Source: Bradyrhizobium tropiciagri (GTDB lineage: Bacteria > Pseudomonadota > Alphaproteobacteria > Rhizobiales > Xanthobacteraceae). From it: a stretch of DNA of 64,000 nucleotides. Below, in pieces: positions 50,458 through 58,343 of this stretch. The stretch spans positions 1 to 64,000 of the forward strand of contig NZ_LFLZ01000003.1 in assembly GCF_001189845.1 (NCBI RefSeq), written 5' to 3'. The first letter of the stretch is position 1, and each line of letters opens with the position of its first letter. The translations under genes and the position numbers were made by a program. The notes beneath the pieces were generated by a model that had not been told where the DNA came from, did not search any database, and worked only from the letters and a program-made list of their open reading frames with translations.

Positions 50458-51297
50458 TACAAAGTCCTCTTGTTGTTGGCAGACCATCCGTGTTGTGGGG
50501 GGAGGCGCAGCGATGATCTGCGATTTGGTTGCGAAGCGGCCGCATCGGCCGGACGACGCAAAACAGAGGCGGGACATGGCCCGCCCGGGCCTTTAAGAAA
50601 CGGGCTATGGCCAAAATATGACGGCAATTTCCGTCAGGCGGTCGAGATCTTGCCGAACACGTCAGATGCGGGTCATGAGACGGCCGCCATGTTCTGCGCC
50701 CGTCTCAACAGTCTCGCGCAGCGCTGGAGCCGTCAGTGCAATTTGCACAGCGCGTAACAATGCGCGACCGCATGGCCTCAAATCACACGCCGATCAGGCT
50801 CCGTGATCGGTTGGGTCGATCGCGTTCGCCTTGCTTTGACGAGCTGACGCGAGACGGGTGTGGGCGTCGGGCTATCTCTCGCTTCAGATGGCGCAAGGCG
50901 CCGCGGGCAAGGCGTTCTATTCCCGCGCTGAACGTTCAGTAAAACGTGGTACTAAACATCGAGTCGAGCCTGCCCTGGTGTTTTCCATCATCCGGCGTTG
51001 CTGCAGTGCGGGCGGATGGACCGGTCATACGTGCCAGATTGGCGCTTCGCCGCAGCTCCCAAGAAACCGGCTTGACGGGTTCCTGAATTTAGTAATACGT
51101 TTAGTATTACAAGAACGATAAACATCACGCATCGAGCCGATGTGTGGGAGGAGCCCAGCGGTCCGGATCTCGATTTCCGGGCGCGTTTCGTCTCGCTCTC
51201 CATCATCGCTCATCAACTCGGTTTCGGAGTGTCGGCGTCAATCCGGCAGGATGCGCCGAGCGGGTCAGGTGCTTCAACGATAGGGAGGAAATGGATT
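50458..51297. other. Long intergenic region upstream of the ABC/Dha operon
   Basis: 840 bases. Contents: promoter region of the leftward CHAP-like gene; a stretch at about 50630-50735 whose translation resembles the C-terminus of the nearby TetR protein (see findings); a strong inverted repeat at 51092-51110; and the leader of the binding-protein gene with GGGAGGAAA before 51298. No intact gene was supported. Confidence 0.5.
51092..51110. promoter_or_regulatory. Operator-like inverted repeat GTAATAC-GTTTA-GTATTAC
   Basis: Seven-base perfect arms with a five-base spacer in an AT-rich island, about 190 bases before the first gene of the ABC/Dha operon. The shape fits a dimeric repressor or activator site that controls the whole operon. 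The regulator could be the HTH-like protein encoded at 59952-60377, but this is inference. Confidence 0.55.
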
Positions 51298-52656
51298 ATG
51301 CGAGCATTGGGATGGTTGCGTAGTACGGCGGCGTCCGCGGTCGTTGCGGTTGCTGCACTCGGAGCTCTCGGCGGCGGGCAAGCCGCGGCACAAGGCAAGC
51401 AGCTCACGCTGTGCTGGGCGGCATGGGACCCGGCCAACGCGCTGGTCGAGCTGGGCAAGGACTTCACCAAGCAATCCGGCATCGAGATGAAATACGAGTT
51501 CGTCCCCTGGACGAGCTACGCCGATCGCTTCCTCAACGAGCTCAATTCGCACGGCAAGCTCTGCGACCTGATCATCGGCGACAGCCAATGGATCGGGGGT
51601 GCCGCCGAGAACAAGTGGTACGTCAAGCTCAACGACTTCTTCGACAAGGAGAAGATCTCGATGGACGATTTCGTCCCGGCGACCGTGGTCGGCTACTCGC
51701 AGTGGCCGAAGAACACGCCGAACTACTGGGCGCTGCCGGCGATGGCCGATGCGGTGGGCTGGACCTATCGCAAGGACTGGTTCTCGCGGCCCGAGATCCA
51801 ATCCGCGTTCAAGGCCAAGTACGGCCGCGACCTGGCGCCGCCGAAGACCTATGACGAGCTGAAGCAGATCGCCGAGTTCTTCCAGGGCCGCGAGATCGAC
51901 GGCAAGAAGGTCTATGGCGCCTACATCTTCACCGAGCGCGGCTCGGAAGGCATCACGATGGGCGTGACCAACGTGCTCTACAATTACGGCTTCGCCTACG
52001 ACAATCCGAAGAAGCCGTATCAGATGCAGGGCATCGTCAATTCGGCCGATGCGGCCAAGGGGCTCGAGTTCTACAAGGAGCTCTACAAGTGCTGCACCGC
52101 GCCGGGCATGACCAACGCCTACATGCAGGAAGGGCTCGATGCCTTCAAGTCCGGCCAGGTCGCGATGCAGATGAACTGGTTCGCGTTCTTCCCCGGCCTC
52201 TACAAGGATCCGAATGTCGGCGGCGACAAGATCGGCTTCTTCGTCAATCCGGCCGGTCCGAAGGGGCATTTCACCCAGCTCGGCGGCCAGGGCATCTCGG
52301 TGGTGGCAACCTCCGACCACAAGGACGACGCGCTCGCCTACATCAAGTGGTTCGCGCAGCCTGCCGTGCAGCAGAAATGGTGGCAGATCGGCGGCTACTC
52401 GGCGCTCAAGGCGGTGGTCGACGCGCCCGACTTCCCGAAGAGCGCGGCGTTCGCGCCGCAATTCCTGGAGTCGATGGGTATCGTGAAGGACTTCTGGGCC
52501 GAACCGTCCTACGCCCAGCTGCTGCTCGACATGCAGAAGCGGGTGCATGACTACGTCGTCGCCGACAAGGGCACGGCGCAGCAGGCGCTGGATCTCCTGG
52601 TCAAGGACTGGACCAAGGTCTTCAAGGAGCAGGGCAAGGAAGTCGCCTCGCAATAG
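51298..52656 (+). CDS. ABC transporter solute-binding protein (family 1, carbohydrate/polyol)
   Basis: 452 aa. Signal peptide residues 1-32 (SAVVAVAALGALGGGQAAAQ). The mature protein shows the extracellular binding protein family 1 fold: LTLCWAAWDPANALVELGKDF, WTSYADRFLNELNSHGKLCDLIIGDSQW, YWALPAMADAVGWTYRKDWF, DAFKSGQVAMQMNWFAFFPG. First gene of a twelve-gene operon that also has two permeases, two ATPases and a dihydroxyacetone kinase relay, so a triose or small polyol is the likely ligand. GGGAGGAAA precedes ATG 51298. A stable stem-loop follows the gene. Confidence 0.9.
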   Translation: MRALGWLRSTAASAVVAVAALGALGGGQAAAQGKQLTLCWAAWDPANALVELGKDFTKQSGIEMKYEFVPWTSYADRFLNELNSHGKLCDLIIGDSQWIGGAAENKWYVKLNDFFDKEKISMDDFVPATVVGYSQWPKNTPNYWALPAMADAVGWTYRKDWFSRPEIQSAFKAKYGRDLAPPKTYDELKQIAEFFQGREIDGKKVYGAYIFTERGSEGITMGVTNVLYNYGFAYDNPKKPYQMQGIVNSADAAKGLEFYKELYKCCTAPGMTNAYMQEGLDAFKSGQVAMQMNWFAFFPGLYKDPNVGGDKIGFFVNPAGPKGHFTQLGGQGISVVATSDHKDDALAYIKWFAQPAVQQKWWQIGGYSALKAVVDAPDFPKSAAFAPQFLESMGIVKDFWAEPSYAQLLLDMQKRVHDYVVADKGTAQQALDLLVKDWTKVFKEQGKEVASQ

Positions 52657-52677
52657 GCGCCATACTTCACCTGAACT

Positions 52678-52707
52678 GGCTTCCCCGAGGACCGCCCCGG
52701 GGAAGCC
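52678..52707 (+). promoter_or_regulatory. Intercistronic stem-loop after the binding-protein gene
   Basis: GGCTTCCCCG-N10-CGGGGAAGCC: a perfect 10-bp stem without a U-tract, between the binding-protein stop and the first permease start. Such structures protect the upstream mRNA from 3' decay and reduce downstream expression, giving excess binding protein. No true terminator is expected because the operon continues. Confidence 0.7.
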
Positions 52708-52722
52708 GAGCCAGCCCAGCCG

Positions 52723-53697
52723 ATGGATACGATGACGACGATCTCGCAACCTGATCATGCTACGATGCCAGGCGTGAGCACGCCTGCCAAATCCCGCGAC
52801 GCCCGGCGCGTCCGCGGCCTGTCGGACCGGGCCATTGCCTGGCTGTTCGTCGCGCCGACGATCGCGCTGCTGCTTGCGATCAACATCTTTCCGCTGATCT
52901 GGATGATCCGGCTGTCCTTCACCAACCTCAACCTCAGCATGTCTTATCTGCCGCTGCGGTTCGTTGGGCTCGACAATTTCAGGGACATCCTCACCGACGA
53001 GGACGTCTGGTTCCGGCTGCAGACCACGGCGCAGTTCGTGATCTCGTCGGTGGTGTTGCAGGTGGTCGTCGGGTTCGGTCTCGCGCTCCTGATCAACCGT
53101 CAGTTTCGCGGCCACAGCTTCTGGACCACGATCATCCTGCTGCCGATGATGCTGTCGCCGGCGGTGGTCGGCAATTTCTGGACGCTGCTGCTGCAGCCGC
53201 AGATCGGGCCGTTCAACTATCTGATCAGCCTGTTCACCGGCGTGCCGCCGAGCTCGTTCAGCATGACCGGGCAGGTGTCGCTCGCGCCGTGGACGATCGT
53301 GCTGGTCGATACCTGGATGTGGGCGCCCTACGTCATGCTGATCTGCCTCGCCGGGCTGCGCTCGATCCCCGATTACATCTATGAGGCGGCAGAGGTCGAT
53401 CGCGCCTCGGCATGGCGGCAGTTCTGGTCGATCACGCTGCCGATGACGGTGCCGTTCCTGATGCTCGCGGTGCTGTTCCGCGCCATCGAGAACTTCAAGA
53501 TGTTCGACATGGTCAATCTGTTGACCTCGGGCGGGCCGGGCTCGACCACCGAGCTGGTGTCGATCTCGCTGAAGCGCGCGGCGTTCGAGAAGTGGCGCAC
53601 CGGCTATTCCTCGGCGCTCGCCATCATACTGTTCGTGACCGTGTTCGGTGCCGCCAACATCTACGTCAAGACGCTCAACAAGGTGAAGCAACGATGA
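52723..53697 (+). CDS. ABC transporter permease 1 (MalF/UgpA-type)
   Basis: 324 aa, six TM segments from about residue 38 (AIAWLFVAPTIALLLAINIF). The EAA loop for ATPase contact is in IYEAAEVDRASAWRQFWSITLPM. The typical start SFTNLN and GLDNFRDIL are present. Forms the membrane channel with the 53694-54656 protein. ATG 52723 was chosen; ATG 52732 is an alternative. The stop overlaps the next start by four bases (ATGA). Confidence 0.92.
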   Translation: MDTMTTISQPDHATMPGVSTPAKSRDARRVRGLSDRAIAWLFVAPTIALLLAINIFPLIWMIRLSFTNLNLSMSYLPLRFVGLDNFRDILTDEDVWFRLQTTAQFVISSVVLQVVVGFGLALLINRQFRGHSFWTTIILLPMMLSPAVVGNFWTLLLQPQIGPFNYLISLFTGVPPSSFSMTGQVSLAPWTIVLVDTWMWAPYVMLICLAGLRSIPDYIYEAAEVDRASAWRQFWSITLPMTVPFLMLAVLFRAIENFKMFDMVNLLTSGGPGSTTELVSISLKRAAFEKWRTGYSSALAIILFVTVFGAANIYVKTLNKVKQR

Positions 53698-54656
53698 CCG
53701 CTGCCGCCACCAGATCCACCGCGCATTCGATCGTCGAAGCCTCGCCGCGCACCAAGGCGTTCGCCGGCGGCCTCGTCATCCTCTATGCCGTGATCACGAT
53801 CCTGCCGCTGCTGTGGATCGTCGCCACCGCGTTCAAGTCGCAGAGCGATGCCATCGCCTATCCGCCGAAGGTGATCTTCGAGCCGACCCTCGAAGGCTAT
53901 GTGAACCTGTTCACCGTGCGCACGCGCCAGACGCCGGACTTCATCGCCAAGCTGCCGCCGCCGCAGACCTGGTACGACCAGCTGGTGCGCAAGCGGGACA
54001 TGGTGATCGCCGGGCCGTCGAAAGTCGTGCCGCGCTTCGTCAACTCGCTGATCATCGGCTTCGGCTCGACCTTCCTCGCGGTCTTCCTCGGCACGCTCGC
54101 GGCCTACGCATTTTCGCGCTTCCGCATTCCGCTGGCCGACGATCTGCTGTTCTTCATCCTCTCGACGCGCATGATGCCGCCGGTCGCGGTCGCGATTCCG
54201 ATCTATCTGATGTACCGGCAGCTCAACCTGACCGACACGCGGCTCGGCATGATCCTGCTCTACACCGCGGTGAACGTCTCGCTTGCGGTCTGGCTGCTCA
54301 AGGGCTTCATCGACGAGATTCCGCGCGAGTATGAGGAGGCGGCGCTGGTCGACGGCTACACGCGGCTGCAGGCGCTGCGCAAGGTGGTGCTGCCGCAGGC
54401 CGTCACGGGCATCGCTGCGACCGCGATCTTCTGCCTGATCTTCTCCTGGAACGAATACGCCTTCGCGGTGCTGCTGACCAGCGGCGAGGCGCAGACCATG
54501 CCGCCCTTCATCCCCTTCATCATCGGCGAGGGCGGGCAGGACTGGCCGGCGGTTGCCGCCGCGACCACGCTGTTCGTCGTCCCGATCGTCATGTTCACCG
54601 TGCTGCTTCGCAAGCATCTGCTGCGCGGCATCACCTTCGGAGCGGTGCGCAAATGA
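53694..54656 (+). CDS. ABC transporter permease 2 (MalG/UgpE-type)
   Basis: 320 aa. Six TM segments; the EAA loop is YEEAALVDGYTRLQALRKVVLPQ. Between TM1 and TM2 it has a long periplasmic insertion of about 70 residues with TPDFIAKLPPPQTWYDQL, longer than in maltose-type permeases, which may contact the binding protein. ATGA overlaps join it to both neighbours (53694-53697 and 54653-54656), so the set is translationally coupled. Confidence 0.92.
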   Translation: MTAAATRSTAHSIVEASPRTKAFAGGLVILYAVITILPLLWIVATAFKSQSDAIAYPPKVIFEPTLEGYVNLFTVRTRQTPDFIAKLPPPQTWYDQLVRKRDMVIAGPSKVVPRFVNSLIIGFGSTFLAVFLGTLAAYAFSRFRIPLADDLLFFILSTRMMPPVAVAIPIYLMYRQLNLTDTRLGMILLYTAVNVSLAVWLLKGFIDEIPREYEEAALVDGYTRLQALRKVVLPQAVTGIAATAIFCLIFSWNEYAFAVLLTSGEAQTMPPFIPFIIGEGGQDWPAVAAATTLFVVPIVMFTVLLRKHLLRGITFGAVRK

Positions 54657-54853
54657 GCGGCTCTGTGGTTGCCAAAGGTGGCGTAGCGCGCTGGTTTCGC
54701 CGCGGGCCGTGGGAGGCCGTTGCGATGACCCTGATCGGAGGCGGCATCATCATGCTGGTGCAGCCCTGGTCGATCGATCTCTACAGCTACTCCTTCGTGA
54801 CGATCCTCGCCGGCACGGTCGGCTTCGTCATCGTTAGCCATTTTCCGGAATAG
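54653..54853 (+). CDS. Small two-span membrane protein of the ABC operon
   Basis: 66 aa. A basic N-terminus (KGGVARWFRRGPWEAV) is followed by two hydrophobic segments, AMTLIGGGIIMLVQPW and SYSFVTILAGTVGFVIVSHF. The start overlaps the permease stop (ATGA), and the stop is 4 bp before the ATPase start, so it is certainly part of the operon. Some glycerol/polyol ABC operons of rhizobia also contain a small membrane protein at this place (DUF2160), but this one is shorter and I cannot assign it to that family. Possibly stabilises the permease. Confidence 0.75.
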   Translation: MSGSVVAKGGVARWFRRGPWEAVAMTLIGGGIIMLVQPWSIDLYSYSFVTILAGTVGFVIVSHFPE

Positions 54854-54857
54854 GGCC

Positions 54858-55955
54858 ATGGCACAGATCCGTATCGAAAACCTGCGCAAGTCGTTCGATC
54901 AGTTTACCGCGGTGGAAGGCTCGACCTTCACGATCGACGACGGCACGTTCTTCGCGATGCTCGGGCCCTCCGGCTGCGGCAAGACCACGACCTTGCGCAT
55001 GATCGCCGGCCTCGAGCTCCCGACCGAAGGCAAGATCCTGCTCGATGGCGAGGACGTCACGTTCCACCGCGCCGCCGCCCGCGACATCGCCTTCGTGTTC
55101 CAGCTGTTCGCGCTCTATCCGCACATGAATGTCGGAGAGAACATCGGTTTCCCGCTAAAGTGCCAGGGCATGGCGAGGCGCGAGATCCGCGAGCGGGTGC
55201 AGGAGACCGCGCGGATGCTGCGGATCGAGCATCTACTGTCGAGCAAGACCTCGAAACTCTCGGGCGGCGACCGGCAGCGCGTCGCGCTCGGGCGGGCCAT
55301 GGTGCGGCGGCCGAAGGCGTTCCTGATGGACGAGCCGCTGGGCGCGCTCGACGCCGAGTTTCGTCATCTGATGTGCGGCGAGCTGCGCGACCTACACGAT
55401 CGCATCAAGGCGACCACGGTCTATGTCACGCACGACCAGCTCGAGGCGATGTCGATGGCCGACCAGATCGCCGTCATGAACAAGGGGCGGGTCGAGCAGA
55501 TCGGCACGCCGCAGGAGGTCTATGACCGGCCCGCCAGCATGTTCGTCGCCGACTTCATCGGCTCGCCGCCGATGAATTTCCTGCGCTTCGAGGGCGGTCT
55601 GCGATCCGGCGATCGCGCGGTCAGCTTCCACGACACCAGGCTGGCGGTGCCGGAGATCCGCGAAGACCGCGCCAACGCGCCGCTCGCGCTCGGCGTCCGC
55701 CCAGAGCATATCCGTTTCGCCGATGCGGGCGCCGTTCGCGGCGAAGTGTTCGGTGCTGAATATCTCGGCACCACCCAGATCGTCACCGTCGACACCGCCT
55801 ATGGGCGGGTCGCGGCACGGCTGCCGTCCAGTGCGTCGGTGCAGATCGGCGAAACCATCGGTCTCGAATTCAACGCCGAGCGGCTGGCATTGTTCGATGT
55901 CGGCAGCGGCCTTGCGATCCGGACCGCAAACGGGGAGGGCCGGCGCCATGGCTGA
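54858..55955 (+). CDS. ABC transporter ATP-binding protein 1 (UgpC/MalK-type)
   Basis: 365 aa. Walker A GPSGCGKTTT, Q-loop FVFQLFALYPHMNV, signature LSGGDRQR (Asp in place of the usual Gln/Glu), Walker B AFLMDEPLGALD, switch His in VTHDQLEAM, and a C-terminal regulatory TOBE-like domain from about 235 (LGVRPEHIRFAD). Powers the importer together with ATPase 2, presumably as a heterodimer since both are in one operon. Its end overlaps the next gene by eight bases. Confidence 0.92.
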   Translation: MAQIRIENLRKSFDQFTAVEGSTFTIDDGTFFAMLGPSGCGKTTTLRMIAGLELPTEGKILLDGEDVTFHRAAARDIAFVFQLFALYPHMNVGENIGFPLKCQGMARREIRERVQETARMLRIEHLLSSKTSKLSGGDRQRVALGRAMVRRPKAFLMDEPLGALDAEFRHLMCGELRDLHDRIKATTVYVTHDQLEAMSMADQIAVMNKGRVEQIGTPQEVYDRPASMFVADFIGSPPMNFLRFEGGLRSGDRAVSFHDTRLAVPEIREDRANAPLALGVRPEHIRFADAGAVRGEVFGAEYLGTTQIVTVDTAYGRVAARLPSSASVQIGETIGLEFNAERLALFDVGSGLAIRTANGEGRRHG

Positions 55956-56973
55956 CGTCACCCTGCGCAACGTCACCAAGCGCTTCGGCGCGGTCGAAGC
56001 GGTCCGCGACCTCTCGCTGACGGTGAGCGACGGCGAGTTCCTGGTCCTGCTCGGACCGAGCGGCGCGGGCAAGACCACGACGTTGCGGCTGATCACCGGA
56101 CTGGAGAGCCCTGATACCGGCTCCGTCGTGATCGACGGCCGCGACGTGACCCACGATCCGCCCGGCTCGCGAGACATTGCGTTCGTGTTCCAGCAGTACT
56201 CGCTGTATCCGCATCTCACGGTCTACGACAATCTGGCATTTCCGCTGCGCTCGCCGGCGCGGCGGGTGGCTGAGCCGATCATCCGCAGGCGCGTCGAGCA
56301 GACCGCCGAGCTGCTGCATATCGCAAGCAAGCTGAACAACCGCGCCACCCGCCTCTCTGGTGGCGAGATGCAGCGTGTGGCGATCGGCCGTGCCCTGGTC
56401 CGCGATCCCTCGATCTATCTGATGGACGAGCCGCTGTCCTCGCTGGACGCAAAGCTTCGCAGCGAGCTTCGGCTCGAGCTCAAGCGGATCCAGATCGAGC
56501 TCGGCGCGACCATCCTCTATGTCACGCACGATCAGGTCGAAGCGATGACGATGGCCTCGCGCATCGGCGTGATCAAAGACGGCCAGTTGCTTCAGCTCGG
56601 CACGCCGCGGGAAATCTACGAAAGCCCGTCCAGCAGCTACGTCGCCTCGCGGCTCGGGACGCCGCAGATCAACTTCCTGCCGGCGCGCCTGCTCGCCGAT
56701 GTCGCGATGCCGCCGGGAACCGAGACGGTCGGCATTCGCACCGAGCATCTTCAGCTCGCCGCGCGCAATGGCGGGCAGATGGTCGGTCGCGTGCACCGGG
56801 TCGAGCACCTCGGCGAGCAGAATCATATTCACCTGGACTATAAGGGCGAGACGCTGGTGACGCTGGCGGATCCGCATCAGCCGCTGCAGGCCGGCCAGGA
56901 GGTCGACTTGCATCTGGTGCACCCGTTGTGTTTCGACCGTGCGGGGCAGCGCATTGCTGCGGCGGTTCATTAG
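55948..56973 (+). CDS. ABC transporter ATP-binding protein 2 (UgpC/MalK-type)
   Basis: 341 aa. Walker A GPSGAGKTTT, Q-loop FVFQQYSLYPHLTV, signature LSGGEMQR, Walker B IYLMDEPLSSLD, His in VTHDQVEAM, and a C-terminal domain with VGIRTEHLQLA. Start chosen at 55948, with GGGGAGGG upstream, which overlaps the end of ATPase 1. Having two different ATPases is typical of the rhizobial glycerol-type (GlpS/GlpT) and similar polyol importers and not of maltose-type systems. Confidence 0.92.
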   Translation: MADVTLRNVTKRFGAVEAVRDLSLTVSDGEFLVLLGPSGAGKTTTLRLITGLESPDTGSVVIDGRDVTHDPPGSRDIAFVFQQYSLYPHLTVYDNLAFPLRSPARRVAEPIIRRRVEQTAELLHIASKLNNRATRLSGGEMQRVAIGRALVRDPSIYLMDEPLSSLDAKLRSELRLELKRIQIELGATILYVTHDQVEAMTMASRIGVIKDGQLLQLGTPREIYESPSSSYVASRLGTPQINFLPARLLADVAMPPGTETVGIRTEHLQLAARNGGQMVGRVHRVEHLGEQNHIHLDYKGETLVTLADPHQPLQAGQEVDLHLVHPLCFDRAGQRIAAAVH

Positions 56974-56994
56974 AGGGGCGAGAGGATCGAGGAG

Positions 56995-57618
56995 ATGTCG
57001 GTGCCATCAGAGACATTCAAATCGTTGGTCAAGGCGGCCGCAGAGCAGGTCATCGCCAGCGCGCCGGAGCTGACGAGCCTCGATCAGGCGATCGGCGACG
57101 GCGACCACGGGACCAACATGAAGCGCGGTTGCGAGGCCGTGCTCGGCAAGCTCGATGCGATCTCGGCGCAGCCGCTCGACGAAGCGTTCAAGATGATCGG
57201 CAAGACCCTGGTGATGACGGTCGGCGGCGCCTCCGGGCCGCTCTATGGCAGCTTCTTCCTCGCCGCGGGCGAGGCGCTCTCGCACGACAAGCACCTGCCC
57301 GAGGATCTCGCCGATGTCTTCGGCAGCGCGGTGAACGCGGTGAGCGCGCGCGGCCGCTCGCATGTCGGCGAGAAGACGATGCTGGATGTGCTGGTTCCCG
57401 TGCTGGAGACGTTGAAGTCGGCGGCCGGCCAGCCGGACCTGATTGCGCGGGTGCGCAGCACCGCGGCCGAGGCGGTCGAGCGGACCGCGCCGATGCAGGC
57501 CACCAAGGGGCGCGCGTCGTTCCTCGGTGCACGCAGCGTCGGGCATGTCGATCCTGGCGCGCGGTCAAGCTGCGTGCTGGTGCAGGCGGTGTGCGCGGGG
57601 CTGGAGGCACGGGCATGA
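56995..57618 (+). CDS. dhaL: Dihydroxyacetone kinase subunit DhaL
   Basis: 207 aa. ADP-binding subunit of PEP-dependent dihydroxyacetone kinase. The Mg-ADP site is complete: LDQAIGDGDHGTNMKRGCEA (Asp pair and His), GGASGPLYGSFFLAAG, and the C-terminal GRASFLGARSVGHVDPGARSS. In this system DhaL keeps a bound ADP/ATP that is rephosphorylated by DhaM and passes phosphate to dihydroxyacetone held by DhaK. Coupled to dhaM by an ATGA overlap. Confidence 0.93.
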   Translation: MSVPSETFKSLVKAAAEQVIASAPELTSLDQAIGDGDHGTNMKRGCEAVLGKLDAISAQPLDEAFKMIGKTLVMTVGGASGPLYGSFFLAAGEALSHDKHLPEDLADVFGSAVNAVSARGRSHVGEKTMLDVLVPVLETLKSAAGQPDLIARVRSTAAEAVERTAPMQATKGRASFLGARSVGHVDPGARSSCVLVQAVCAGLEARA

Positions 57619-58007
57619 CCGACACCGTAGGGATCGTGATCGTCTCGCACTCCAGCGACATCGCCAAGGGAACCGCCGACATGGTGCGGCAGATGGTCGG
57701 CAGCGAGGTCAAGGTGGCCTTCTGCGGCGGCAATCCCGATGGCGGATTGGGCACCAGCGTGCCGCTGATCATCGACGCCATCAATGCCGCCTGGTCTCCG
57801 AAGGGCGTCGCGGTGCTGGTCGATCTCGGCGGTGCCGAGACCAACAGCGAAATGGCGGTCGAGATGCTGGAGCCGGCGCGGCGCGACCTCGTTGTCGTCT
57901 GCAACGCGCCGATCGTCGAAGGCGCCGTGATGGCGGCGACCGAGGCGGCGGGCGGCAGCTCGTTGGCTCAGGTCAAGGCGGTGGCCGAGGAACTCTCTGC
58001 CGACTGA
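57615..58007 (+). CDS. dhaM: PTS-dependent dihydroxyacetone kinase phosphotransferase subunit DhaM
   Basis: 130 aa, a single EIIA-mannose-like domain. The phosphorylated His12 lies in GIVIVSHSSDIAKG; GGNPDGGLGTSV and VLVDLGGAETNSEMAVEML are family blocks. Unlike the E. coli protein, it has no fused HPr or EI domain: these are supplied by the next two genes. Transfers phosphate from HPr to the DhaL-bound ADP. Confidence 0.93.
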   Translation: MTDTVGIVIVSHSSDIAKGTADMVRQMVGSEVKVAFCGGNPDGGLGTSVPLIIDAINAAWSPKGVAVLVDLGGAETNSEMAVEMLEPARRDLVVVCNAPIVEGAVMAATEAAGGSSLAQVKAVAEELSAD

Positions 58008-58030
58008 AATGTCGGCGATGCGATGAATGG

Positions 58031-58342
58031 ATGATGAGCATGCTTGATAGAGCGGACGGACAGATCTTCACCGGCAATGTGCGGCTGGTGCATGCGGTCG
58101 GCATGCACGCGCGCCCGGCGGTCAAGCTGACCAAGCTCGCCAAGAAGTTCCAGGCCCAGATCTCGGTGCGGGTCGCGGGTGCGGGCGAATGGATCAACGC
58201 CAAGAGCGTGGCCAAGATCATGGCGATGCGAGCCGCGCACGGCAGCACGATCGAGATCAAGGCCTCCGGCAGCGACGCCGAGGCCGCCGTCGCGGCGCTG
58301 GTCGATCTGGTCGCCAGCGATTTCCCGGATGGAGCAGGCTAG
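58031..58342 (+). CDS. HPr family phosphocarrier protein
   Basis: About 103 aa. The active-site His lies in VHAVGMHARPAVKLTKLA; INAKSVAKIMAMRAAHGSTI contains the position of the regulatory Ser (here in the NAKSVAKIM segment as usual). It carries phosphate from enzyme I to DhaM. Several ATGs (58031, 58034, 58040) are in frame; without strong evidence I used the first. Enzyme I follows immediately. Confidence 0.92.
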   Translation: MMSMLDRADGQIFTGNVRLVHAVGMHARPAVKLTKLAKKFQAQISVRVAGAGEWINAKSVAKIMAMRAAHGSTIEIKASGSDAEAAVAALVDLVASDFPDGAG

Positions 58343-58343
58343 C

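Noticed and set aside
50578..50757. A forward open frame through the gap upstream of the ABC operon
   Set aside because: No ribosome site, no protein-like composition across its length, and only its end resembles TetR; reported as a relic instead of a gene.
51274..53691. An 805-codon minus-strand frame opposite the ABC binding protein and permease
   Set aside because: Same reason: it mirrors two well-supported plus-strand genes and has low-complexity Arg/His/Asp composition.
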